Origin: Acidimicrobiia bacterium
GTDB taxonomy: Bacteria > Actinomycetota > Acidimicrobiia > Spongiisociales > ZC4RG35
Direction: 5' to 3'
Assembly: GCA_029865445.1 (NCBI GenBank)
Contig: JAOUGY010000044.1
Span: 1-17,781 of the forward strand
Length of the DNA: 17,781 bases
Shown: piece by piece, positions 6,722 through 13,350 of the stretch
Layout: every line of letters begins with the position of its first letter
How positions within the stretch are numbered: position 1 is the first letter of the stretch
Made by a program: the position numbers and the translations under genes
Notes under the pieces: generated by a model
The model's input: the letters and a program-made list of their open reading frames with translations, nothing else
Databases searched by the model: none
What the model was told of the DNA's origin: nothing

Positions 6722-7413
6722 CAGTGCCCGGCCACGTCCTCGAGGAACCAGTGAACGAGATCGGAAACCTGACGATACAAACCGACTTCACGACTCCGGG
6801 TGTCGGCGAGGACCGCCTCGGGGTCGACGCCGTCGCTCTCCATATCTGTGGCGCCGCCACCTGCGAGCCAGTATTCGAGGTGAGTGCTATCGATTTCGGG
6901 GTGGAATTGGACACCCAGGCTTCGTCCCACGGTGAAGGTCTGTTGACCCACATCGTTCTTCCCAACGAGGCTCGCTTCGGGGCCGACCGTGAATCCGTCC
7001 TTGTGCCACTGGAACCACTCTCTCGCCACGGCGTCGACCTCGGAATCAACCCGGTGCCACCCGATTTCGGGGTGGGGATTGCGACGCACCTCGCCTCCGG
7101 TGGCAACGGCGAGGGCCTGGGCGCCAAAACATATGCCCAGCACGGGAACCCCGTCCGTCACGGCTTCGCGAAGAAGAGCGGCGAATGGGCCCATCCACGA
7201 GGTGATGCGATCGTCGTAGACCGACCACAGCGAACCCGTAGCAACGATGAGATCGTAGGAACCGGCGTCGGGGAAAGTGGTCCGACCGTCCGCCGTGTAG
7301 GGATCGTCCTGAATGGTCCAAGGTTCGAGATCGAAACCGCGCTCGCGCAGGGCCTCGCCTACGAGGGCGGCCTTCTCGGTGGGGTCCGGTTGGATGACGA
7401 GCGCACGCATCAC
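6721..7413 (-). CDS. class I glutamine-amidotransferase-like protein (GATase1 fold)
   Basis: A 230-residue stand-alone class I GATase domain. The nucleophile elbow GICFGAQ gives C95 and the FHPE motif gives H171 and E173, so the hydrolase triad is intact. The segment GGEVRRNPHPEIGWH (residues 106-120) is typical of the YfeJ/GMP-synthase-like uncharacterised amidotransferases. These proteins hydrolyse gamma-glutamyl amide bonds; without a synthetase partner the acceptor is unknown. Because the window also has a gamma-glutamyl-amine ligase, a PuuD-like role in removing gamma-glutamyl groups is possible, but the elbow differs from PuuD and the gene is 2.9 kb from that operon. GTG at 7413 or ATG at 7410 can start it. 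TAGGAT (7428-7423) could be a -10 giving an almost leaderless transcript. It is coupled to the P450 gene downstream. Confidence 0.85.
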   Translation of the reverse strand: MMRALVIQPDPTEKAALVGEALRERGFDLEPWTIQDDPYTADGRTTFPDAGSYDLIVATGSLWSVYDDRITSWMGPFAALLREAVTDGVPVLGICFGAQALAVATGGEVRRNPHPEIGWHRVDSEVDAVAREWFQWHKDGFTVGPEASLVGKNDVGQQTFTVGRSLGVQFHPEIDSTHLEYWLAGGGATDMESDGVDPEAVLADTRSREVGLYRQVSDLVHWFLEDVAGH

Positions 7414-7458
7414 AGGACCGACATCCTACCGCCCACCCACGTTCCCCAGGGATCTCGA

Positions 7459-7577
7459 CAACCCAGGGTTGTACCAGTGGAAAACCACGCAACCAACCCA
7501 GGGTTGTACCAGTGGAAAACCACGCAACCAACCCAGGGTTGAACGAGGGAAAATCCACGCATCCAACCCTGGGTTGG
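7459..7577. repeat. four palindromes in a tandem array with exact 35-bp period
   Basis: Copies of CAACCC-A-GGGTTG start at 7459, 7494 and 7529; the fourth at 7564 has T at the centre and longer arms (CCAACCC/GGGTTGG, 7563-7577). The intervening 22 bases of copies 1 and 2 are identical and contain GTGG-AAAA-CCAC, a second small hairpin (7477-7488 in copy 1). The third interval is diverged (about 6 of 22 changes). The array fills the space between the pnp stop and the amidotransferase start. Each unit can fold, but there is no T-run, so it is not a classical terminator. Confidence 0.9.
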
Positions 7578-7585
7578 TTGGGACG

Positions 7586-10027
7586 TCAGTTCTTGCGCAT
7601 CTCCTCGAAGGCGTCTTCGAACGAGACGGCTGCACGACGGCGGTCGCCGTCGCCTGCAGGCTGACTGGGCTGCTGATCCCGGGACCGATCACGATCGCGG
7701 TTGCGATCGCCGCGGTTGGAATCACCGCGGTTGGAATCACCGCGGTTGGAGTCCCGGCGGTCGTCACGGCCACGGCCGTCACCCCGCCGGTCACCGCGGT
7801 CGCGGTCGCGGCCACGGCGATCATCCCTGCGCTCTTCCGAAGCCGGCGCATTCGGATCGGGCGAATATTCGAGCTCCTGAGAGAGTTCGAGCGACAGCTT
7901 GCCGTTCCGATCGATCTCACCGACGATCACCTTCACCTGGTCTCCCAGATTCAGGTAGTCCTCGACACGATCAACACGCCGGTTCGAGTCCAGCTTCGAG
8001 ATGTGGAGCAATCCGTCGCGCCCGGGCAGGATGTTGATGAACGCACCGAACTTCGTGACGTTCACGACGGTGCCCTCGTACTCCTTGCCGACCTCCGCTT
8101 CGGGCGGATGCACTATGAGCATGACGCGCTCCTTGGCGTCCGCCAGCACGGCGGCATCGGTCGATGCGATCCGAACGATGCCGACGGCACCTTCTTCTTC
8201 GATCTCGATCGTGGCGCCCGTCTGCTCCTCCAGCTCGCGGATGACCTTGCCCTTGGGGCCGATGACCTCGCCGATCTTGTCCTTCGGGATTTCGATCGCC
8301 TCGATGCGGGGGGCGTACCGGTTGAGTTCCTCACGCGGAGCGGCGATGGCCGCCTGCATCACCTCGAGGATCTGCAGCCGTGCTTCCTTCGCCTGCTCGA
8401 GCGCACCGGCCAGGACATCGGATGGCAGACCCGACAGTTTCGTGTCGAGCTGCAAGGCGGTGATGACCGATGCGGTTCCCGCCACCTTGAAGTCCATGTC
8501 ACCGAGTGCATCTTCCGCCCCGAGGATGTCGGTGAGGGTCACGTAGTGGCCATTACGCTCGATCAGTCCCATGGCGATACCCGCCACCGGGGCGAGCACC
8601 GGAACACCGGCATCCATCAGCGAGAGCGTGGAGGCGCACACCGACGCCATCGAGGTCGACCCGTTCGAGGACAAGACCTCGGAGACCAGGCGGAGTGCGT
8701 ACGGGAACACGTCTTCGCTCGGGACGACCGGATGAACGGCCTTCTCGGCGAGCGCGCCGTGACCGATTTCACGCCGCTTCGGACCGCGCATGAACCCGGC
8801 TTCACCCGTGGAGAACGGAGGGAAGTTGTAGTGGTGCATGTAGCGCTTCGACTCGGAACGTCCCAGGTCGTCGAGCATCTGCTCCATCTTCAACATGCCC
8901 AGGGTGCTGATGTTGAGAACCTGGGTCTCGCCCCGCTGGAACAGGCCGGAGCCGTGGGCACGTCCCACGACGCCCACCTCGGCCGACAGCGGACGGATGT
9001 CGCGGGGGCCCCGGCCGTCCATCCGGACGCCTTCGTCAACCACCCGAGCCCGCATCATGTCCTTGAGCACCGACTTGAAGGCACGCTTCGCCTGTTCCAC
9101 GTCGGTGGCATCGGCGTCGTCAGACACGAGTCCCAGCTCTTCCATGACGGCCTGCTTGGCGGCGTCCTGGGCGGCGCTGCGCTCCTGTTTGTCGGCGACA
9201 CGGATCACGTCGGCGAGCTTGGGCGCCGCCAACGCCTTGACACGGTCGAACATCTCGGGCGTGTAGTCGACCTGAACGGGCCACTCCACGGACTTGCGTT
9301 CCACCTTGGAGGCCAGCTCATTCTGGAGGTCACACAGCTGACCGATGTAGGTCTTCGCCTCCTCGAGGCCACGCCCCACCGTCGCTTCGTCCGACGGAGC
9401 CTGGCCTTCTTCGATGAGTCGGAGACCATCGGGGGTCGAGCCGGCCTCGACCATGATGATGTCGATACCTCCGTCGGCGTTACGCCCACCTGCAACGACG
9501 AGCTCGAATACGGATTCGTCGAGTTCTGCGTAGGTGGGGAAGGGGATCCACTCGCCGTCCTTGAGCGCCATGCGCAGGCCGGCAACCGGACCCTCGAACG
9601 GGATAGAGCTGACCGTCAGGGCCGCAGAGGCTCCGTTCAACGCAACGACGTCGAACGGGTTCTCTTCGTCGACTGAGAGCGAAGTCATCACCACGTGGGT
9701 GTCGTTGCGGTATCCATCTTTGAACGACGGGCGCAGTGGCCGATCGACGAGACGGCAGGTGAGGATTGCCTGTTCCGTGGGTCGGCCTTCCCGACGGAAG
9801 AACGACCCGGGGATGCGGCCGGCGGCATACATCCGCTCTTCGAAGTCGACTGTGAGGGGGAAGAAATCGATCCCTTCCCGCACGGTCTTGTTGGCGGTGG
9901 CGGTGACCAGCATCTCCGTCTCACCGAGTTTGGCGACGACGGCGCCGTCAGCTTGCAGGGCGAGCTTGCCGGTGGTGAAGCTGAACTGCTTCCCACCAAC
10001 CTCGCCAGAAACCGTGATTTCGGACAC
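7586..10027 (-). CDS. pnp: polyribonucleotide nucleotidyltransferase (PNPase)
   Basis: An 813-residue phosphorolytic 3'-5' exoribonuclease, longer than the roughly 710 residues of E. coli because of a C-terminal extension. Domains in order: first RNase PH domain (about 10-145), alpha-helical linker, second RNase PH domain with the catalytic aspartates in ILGAEDALGDMDFKV (about residue 502), a KH domain (IPKDKIGEVIGPKGKVIREL, from about 579), an S1 domain (VGKEYEGTVVNVTKFGAF, from about 645) and a charged tail from about 720 rich in Arg, Asp and Gly that ends in FEEMRKN. It degrades mRNA and synthesises tails, working in actinobacteria with RNase E/J. The GTG at 10027 is chosen because AAAGGAG sits just upstream and the protein begins at the normal family position. 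It follows rpsO as in many bacteria, separated by a terminator and a structured leader. Confidence 0.98.
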   Translation of the reverse strand: MSEITVSGEVGGKQFSFTTGKLALQADGAVVAKLGETEMLVTATANKTVREGIDFFPLTVDFEERMYAAGRIPGSFFRREGRPTEQAILTCRLVDRPLRPSFKDGYRNDTHVVMTSLSVDEENPFDVVALNGASAALTVSSIPFEGPVAGLRMALKDGEWIPFPTYAELDESVFELVVAGGRNADGGIDIIMVEAGSTPDGLRLIEEGQAPSDEATVGRGLEEAKTYIGQLCDLQNELASKVERKSVEWPVQVDYTPEMFDRVKALAAPKLADVIRVADKQERSAAQDAAKQAVMEELGLVSDDADATDVEQAKRAFKSVLKDMMRARVVDEGVRMDGRGPRDIRPLSAEVGVVGRAHGSGLFQRGETQVLNISTLGMLKMEQMLDDLGRSESKRYMHHYNFPPFSTGEAGFMRGPKRREIGHGALAEKAVHPVVPSEDVFPYALRLVSEVLSSNGSTSMASVCASTLSLMDAGVPVLAPVAGIAMGLIERNGHYVTLTDILGAEDALGDMDFKVAGTASVITALQLDTKLSGLPSDVLAGALEQAKEARLQILEVMQAAIAAPREELNRYAPRIEAIEIPKDKIGEVIGPKGKVIRELEEQTGATIEIEEEGAVGIVRIASTDAAVLADAKERVMLIVHPPEAEVGKEYEGTVVNVTKFGAFINILPGRDGLLHISKLDSNRRVDRVEDYLNLGDQVKVIVGEIDRNGKLSLELSQELEYSPDPNAPASEERRDDRRGRDRDRGDRRGDGRGRDDRRDSNRGDSNRGDSNRGDRNRDRDRSRDQQPSQPAGDGDRRRAAVSFEDAFEEMRKN
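7711..7755 (-). repeat. three 15-bp repeats encoding DSNRG in the PNPase tail
   Basis: The unit cgcggttggaatcac occurs at 7711-7725 and identically at 7726-7740, with a diverged copy at 7741-7755. In the pnp frame it encodes repeated Asp-Ser-Asn-Arg-Gly within an RGD/RDR-rich low-complexity tail likely to bind RNA. Because 15 is a multiple of 3, copy-number changes would keep the frame. Confidence 0.85.
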
Positions 10028-10120
10028 GGTGCTCCTTTCGAGAAGGGTGCGAACCCTTCCGTTGTCTCAGAGCCTGGCCCGTTACGAGTTGTCAACCATC
10101 GCCGAGCGATGGCTGGCGAC
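10028..10120 (-). promoter_or_regulatory. structured pnp leader with candidate -35 and two hairpins
   Basis: Just before the ribosome-binding site lies a perfect 7-bp hairpin (GAAGGGT/ACCCTTC, 10042-10059, TCGC tetraloop on the transcript strand). A second, CCATCGC/GCGATGG with a 3-base loop, lies at 10096-10112. A consensus -35 TTGACA reads on the minus strand at 10095-10090, but no good -10 is seen 16-18 bases later. In E. coli the pnp leader hairpin is the target of RNase III and PNPase autoregulation; a similar role here is inference. Confidence 0.4.
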
Positions 10121-10200
10121 TAGCAACCGGTCTGGCTCTCTTTTTGCACATCGGCGTAGAGCCGATCGGAGGTGATCCCGGGGATGACCCGGACCTGCTC

Positions 10201-10216
10201 GTTTCCTGACGGAAAC
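10201..10216 (-). other. small hairpin GTTTCC-tgac-GGAAAC after the rpsO terminator
   Basis: A perfect 6-bp stem with a 4-base loop lies directly beyond the T-rich tail of the rpsO terminator. It could be a back-up terminator stem or part of the long pnp leader if transcription reads through. Confidence 0.4.
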
Positions 10217-10220
10217 GAAA

Positions 10221-10247
10221 CGAAGGAGCGGATGAACCGCTCCTTCG
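10221..10247 (-). terminator. intrinsic terminator of rpsO
   Basis: An 11-bp perfect stem CGAAGGAGCGG/CCGCTCCTTCG with a 5-base loop begins 6 bases after the rpsO stop. On the transcript strand it is followed by TTTCGTTTCC. It would end or attenuate the rpsO transcript and separate rpsO from pnp, matching the terminator between the two genes in E. coli. Confidence 0.8.
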
Positions 10248-10253
10248 AAACCG

Positions 10254-10511
10254 CTAGCGGCGGAGGCCCAGCGATGCGATGAGGCTGCGATAGCGCTCGA
10301 CGTCCTGGCTTCTCAGGTAGTTGAGGAGCCGGCGTCGTTTACCCACCAGCATCAGCAGGCCACGCCTCGAATGGTGATCGTGTTTGTGAGTCCTCAGGTG
10401 TTCGGTCAGATGGCTGATCCGATCGGTGAGCAGAGCAACCTGGACTTCCGGCGAACCGGTGTCCGAGTCGTGCTTTCCGTACTCTGAGATGATCTCTTGG
10501 GTCGTCTTCAT
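10254..10511 (-). CDS. rpsO: 30S ribosomal protein S15
   Basis: An 85-residue S15, slightly shorter than the usual 88-89. The family core is clear: SEYGKHDSDTGSPEVQVALL (residues 9-28), then ISHLTEHLRTHKHDHHSRRGLL and the C-terminal KRRRLLNYLRSQDVERYRSLI. S15 binds 16S rRNA helices 20-22 early in 30S assembly. The ATG at 10511 has only a weak AGG-containing sequence upstream, so S15-dependent translational control, known in other bacteria, may matter here, but no specific fold was identified. It is followed by a strong terminator and then pnp. The 166-bp gap to sdaA suggests its own promoter. Confidence 0.98.
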   Translation of the reverse strand: MKTTQEIISEYGKHDSDTGSPEVQVALLTDRISHLTEHLRTHKHDHHSRRGLLMLVGKRRRLLNYLRSQDVERYRSLIASLGLRR

Positions 10512-10655
10512 GCGCGTATGCCTGAAACCTGTTTTGTAGACCGTGATCTGCAGACCGAAATCCGCGATCGGTGACTGGGGTCGGTGCCTGGCCGCTGTCG
10601 AAACCCTCCGAGGGTTCCGTTGGCCGGGACCGATAGGCAGTGTAACACCACAATC

Positions 10656-10673
10656 CGGATTCGAACCAATCCG
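10656..10673 (-). terminator. weak hairpin after sdaA, possible operon end
   Basis: CGGATT/AATCCG form a 6-bp stem with a 6-base loop 4 bases after the sdaA stop. The region also includes a second small stem AACCCT/AGGGTT (10602-10616). Neither has a T-run, so the call is weak. Nothing else was recognised between sdaA and rpsO except the expected rpsO promoter region. Confidence 0.25.
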
Positions 10674-10677
10674 TCGA

Positions 10678-12030
10678 TCAACAGTCCGGAACGTTCACGG
10701 CGAGGCCGCCGAGACTCGTCTCCTTGTATCGATGATCCATGTCGAGGCCGGTCTGCCGGAGCGTGGCGATGGCTGCGTCAAGGCTCACGAGGTGTTCGCC
10801 AGTCCCCCGCAGGGCGAGGGACGCAGCCGTGATGGCCTTGACTGCCCCGACGGCGTTGCGTTCGATGCACGGGACCTGGACCAGGCCACCCACGGGATCA
10901 CACGTCAGCCCGAGGTTGTGTTCGAGGGCGATCTCGGCAGCGTTCTCCACCTGTTCGGGCGACCCACCCAGGGCAGCCGTGAGCCCGGCGGCCGCCATCG
11001 AACACGCGGAACCCACCTCACCCTGACACCCCAACTCGGCGCCTGAGATCCCGGCATTGGCCTTCAACAGCGAGCCGATCGCGGTCGCCGTCAACAGAAA
11101 CACACGGACAGGGTCGTCCACTTGGGGCTTGCAGAACTCCACCATGAATTTCATGACAGCCGGGACGATCCCGGCGGCTCCGTTGGTCGGAGCCGTGACG
11201 ATTCGGTGGCCGGCGGCGTTCTCCTCGTTGACTGCGATGGCGTAGACACCGGCCCAGTCGGTGGCCTCTGTCGGCGGAAGGGAGCGAGCGATCGAGTGTT
11301 CCCGCATGTCGAGGGCGAGATCGCGCGCCCTGCGCCTGACCCGGAGACCTCCCGGCAGCGTCCCCGTGGCCCGAATGCCGCGCTCGATGGATTGGAACAT
11401 GGCGTGGGCGATCGCCTCGATGCCCTCCCCCACCTCCTCGCGGGTCCGTACGGCCAACTCGTTGGTCATGGCCACCTCGGCTATCGAAGAGCCGCGGGCG
11501 AGCACGAGAAGCTGGGCGGCCGATGTGATCTCAATCGGATACGCGGGGCGGTCGATGACGGCCGATGCGTCACCATCGAGATCGGCGATGAACCCGCCAC
11601 CGATCGAGGCGAACCGGCGGTGAGCTACCTCGTCGCCGCCGGAGAAGGCGGTGAATTCCACCACGTTCGGATGTTCGGGTTGGAAAGAGGAGTCGAACAC
11701 GAGATCTCGAGCCACCTCGAATTCGATACCGTGATGACCACGGAGTTCCAACCGCGATGTGTCTCGAACCCTCTCGGGCAACTTCGACAGCTCGTCGATG
11801 GGAACGTCTGCCGGGAGGTACCCGGCCAACCCCATGAGCACTGCCCTGTCGGTGGCGTGACCGATGCCGGTGAGCGCAAGCGACCCGTACAGCCGCACCG
11901 TCACCGAGTCGACGAACTCGAGCGGATCGAGCAATGAGACGAACTCGTGGGCGGCCACCATCGGCCCAACGGTGTGTGAGCTCGACGGACCAACCCCTAT
12001 CTTGAACAGGTCGAAGACGCTCGTGTACAC
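10678..12030 (-). CDS. sdaA: iron-sulfur L-serine dehydratase (single-chain)
   Basis: A 450-residue L-serine ammonia-lyase that converts L-serine to pyruvate and ammonia using a [4Fe-4S] cluster. The N-terminal beta domain begins YTSVFDLFKIGVGPSSSHTVGP, and the alpha domain carries TAPTNGAAGIVPA. Cysteines C335 (LGCQGE), C377 (LTCDPVGG), C388 (VPCIERN) and the C-terminal residue C450 fit the cluster ligands and the 'tail-in-mouth' C-terminal Cys known from the Legionella enzyme. The frame is open further upstream to 12147, but those residues are composition-shadow of the RidA-family gene; the GTG at 12030, one base after that gene's stop, gives the normal family N-terminus. It closes the operon that begins with infB, an unusual position for serine catabolism. 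Confidence 0.95.
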   Translation of the reverse strand: MYTSVFDLFKIGVGPSSSHTVGPMVAAHEFVSLLDPLEFVDSVTVRLYGSLALTGIGHATDRAVLMGLAGYLPADVPIDELSKLPERVRDTSRLELRGHHGIEFEVARDLVFDSSFQPEHPNVVEFTAFSGGDEVAHRRFASIGGGFIADLDGDASAVIDRPAYPIEITSAAQLLVLARGSSIAEVAMTNELAVRTREEVGEGIEAIAHAMFQSIERGIRATGTLPGGLRVRRRARDLALDMREHSIARSLPPTEATDWAGVYAIAVNEENAAGHRIVTAPTNGAAGIVPAVMKFMVEFCKPQVDDPVRVFLLTATAIGSLLKANAGISGAELGCQGEVGSACSMAAAGLTAALGGSPEQVENAAEIALEHNLGLTCDPVGGLVQVPCIERNAVGAVKAITAASLALRGTGEHLVSLDAAIATLRQTGLDMDHRYKETSLGGLAVNVPDC

Positions 12031-12031
12031 C

Positions 12032-12412
12032 TCAGCCGACCTGTGCCTCGACCTCGATCTCCACGAGCCACCGGGGGTCGAGGAGGCCTGCCACGACAAC
12101 CATGGTCGCCACCGGTCGGGCGGCGCCGAACACGACCTGGTGCCCACGCCCGACGTCGTCGGCGATGGCGGCGTCGGTGACGAACATCCGAGTTCTCACC
12201 ACGTCCTCGACTGATGCACCCAATGACTCGAGCGCCACCGTGGCGATCTCACCGCAGAGAACCATCTGGTCGTAGGCCGACTCCGGGGGCGCCGAACCGT
12301 CCTGAGGAATCGGAGCAGTACCGGCGATCTCCACTCGATGACCCACACGGATGCCCCTCGAGAACCCGTACCGCGATTCGTAGGGGGACCCCGACGAGAC
12401 TCTGTCCCTCAT
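12032..12412 (-). CDS. RidA/YjgF/UK114-family protein, apparently lacking the deaminase arginine
   Basis: A 126-residue Rid-family protein with the typical trimer-forming fold: YGFSRGIRVGHRVEIAGTAP (residues 15-34), QMVLCGEIATVALESLGASVEDVVRTRMFVTD (49-80) and the C-terminal LVEIEVEAQV. RidA hydrolyses 2-aminoacrylate and other reactive imines, and 2-aminoacrylate is the product released by serine dehydratases, so its position one base before sdaA is suggestive. However, aligning RPVATMVVVAGL (99-110) with the PARSCVEVA segment of E. coli RidA puts Ala102 where the catalytic Arg105 should be. It is therefore more likely a Rid4-7-type member of uncertain activity. The ATG has an AAGGAG site and overlaps the ribF stop by 4 bases. 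Confidence 0.9.
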   Translation of the reverse strand: MRDRVSSGSPYESRYGFSRGIRVGHRVEIAGTAPIPQDGSAPPESAYDQMVLCGEIATVALESLGASVEDVVRTRMFVTDAAIADDVGRGHQVVFGAARPVATMVVVAGLLDPRWLVEIEVEAQVG

Positions 12413-13350
12413 CTATCTCCTTCCAACGCTGCTCGCGCCTGGTTGACGTCGGTCTGGATCTGGGAGACGAGGTCGTCGATTCCGGCGAACTTCTGCTCAC
12501 CTCGCAACCGCGCAACGAAGCGTAACGCCATGCCCCGACCGTAGAGATCCCCGTCGAAGTCGAGGAGATGGGCTTCGATACAACGCCGGCGTCCGTCGAA
12601 GGTCGGCCGAACTCCGATGTTTACCACTGCGAGATGTGGCTCCTCGTGGATCAGAGCCCACGCCGCATACACACCGTCTCCTGGGATGGCGACTCGATCG
12701 TCGACTGCGAGGTTGGCGGTTGGGAATCCCAGGGAACGTCCACGCTTGTCGCCTTCCACAACGAGCCCCGACAGCTCGTATCGGTGACCGAGGAGCACGG
12801 CGGCGCCTTCAACGTCCCCGGCCGCCAGCAGACTTCGGATCCGGGTGGATGAGATGGGCGTGGAGCCGTTCTCGGACACGAGGTCCACTGCCATCACGTC
12901 GTATCCGGCATCGACACCGGCCCGGCGGAGCGTCTCGACCGTGCCGCTCCGATCGTGACCAAAGCGAAAGTCCGAACCTATCGCCACCAGCCGCGCACGG
13001 AGTCGGTGGGCGAGGACGTCGGTTCCAAAGGTGTCGGCATCCATCTCCCGGATCGTTTCGAAGGCAAGAACCCCGACGATCTCCATGCCCGCCGCCGAGA
13101 GAGCCGCTATCCGTTGACCGACGCTCGAAAGGCGCCGGGGGGCCCGCTCTGGTGCAACCACCTCGAGTGGATGAGGATCGAACGTCAACGCGGTAGGCGT
13201 CCACCCGTGTTCATCCGCGAGCACGACCATGCGGTCGAGGACGGTGCGGTGGCCCCGGTGCACACCATCGAACACGCCTATGGCCACGGCGGTACCAACG
13301 TGGTCGGGGAGCCGCCACGCCATCGGGTCGCCTGTGAGCACATCCGTCAT
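12409..13350 (-). CDS. ribF: bifunctional riboflavin kinase / FAD synthetase
   Basis: A 313-residue protein of normal family length that makes FMN from riboflavin and FAD from FMN. The N-terminal adenylyltransferase domain has GVFDGVHRGHR (about residues 25-35), FDPHP and GSDFRFGHDRSG, ending with ISSTRIR. The C-terminal flavokinase domain has GDKRGRSLGFPTANL (about 204-218), GVYAAW and the terminal QKFAGIDDLVSQI. The frame extends upstream to 13425, but the ATG at 13350 overlaps the truB stop by 4 bases (ATGA) and gives the expected start. The truB-ribF order is widespread. There is no room for an FMN riboswitch upstream, so supply is set by the operon. Its product serves flavoenzymes, including the SoxA-like oxidase in this window. 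Confidence 0.97.
   Translation of the reverse strand: MTDVLTGDPMAWRLPDHVGTAVAIGVFDGVHRGHRTVLDRMVVLADEHGWTPTALTFDPHPLEVVAPERAPRRLSSVGQRIAALSAAGMEIVGVLAFETIREMDADTFGTDVLAHRLRARLVAIGSDFRFGHDRSGTVETLRRAGVDAGYDVMAVDLVSENGSTPISSTRIRSLLAAGDVEGAAVLLGHRYELSGLVVEGDKRGRSLGFPTANLAVDDRVAIPGDGVYAAWALIHEEPHLAVVNIGVRPTFDGRRRCIEAHLLDFDGDLYGRGMALRFVARLRGEQKFAGIDDLVSQIQTDVNQARAALEGDR

Noticed and set aside
7459..7577. Possible CRISPR array because of regular 35-bp spacing
   Set aside because: The 'spacers' are identical or near-identical and only 22 bases long, there are just four units, and no cas genes are nearby. It is a tandem repeat.
7313..9676. A long open frame (787 codons) on the plus strand opposite pnp
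   Set aside because: Its translation is low-complexity and His/Arg/Val-rich with no family signature. The minus strand encodes an unmistakable PNPase over the same bases; long antisense frames are expected in high-GC coding DNA.
10655..10680. tRNA-like T-arm (GGTTCGAATCC on the minus strand) after sdaA
   Set aside because: No matching acceptor, D-arm or anticodon arm can be formed; the upstream bases are sdaA coding sequence. The T-arm stem itself does not pair beyond a few bases.
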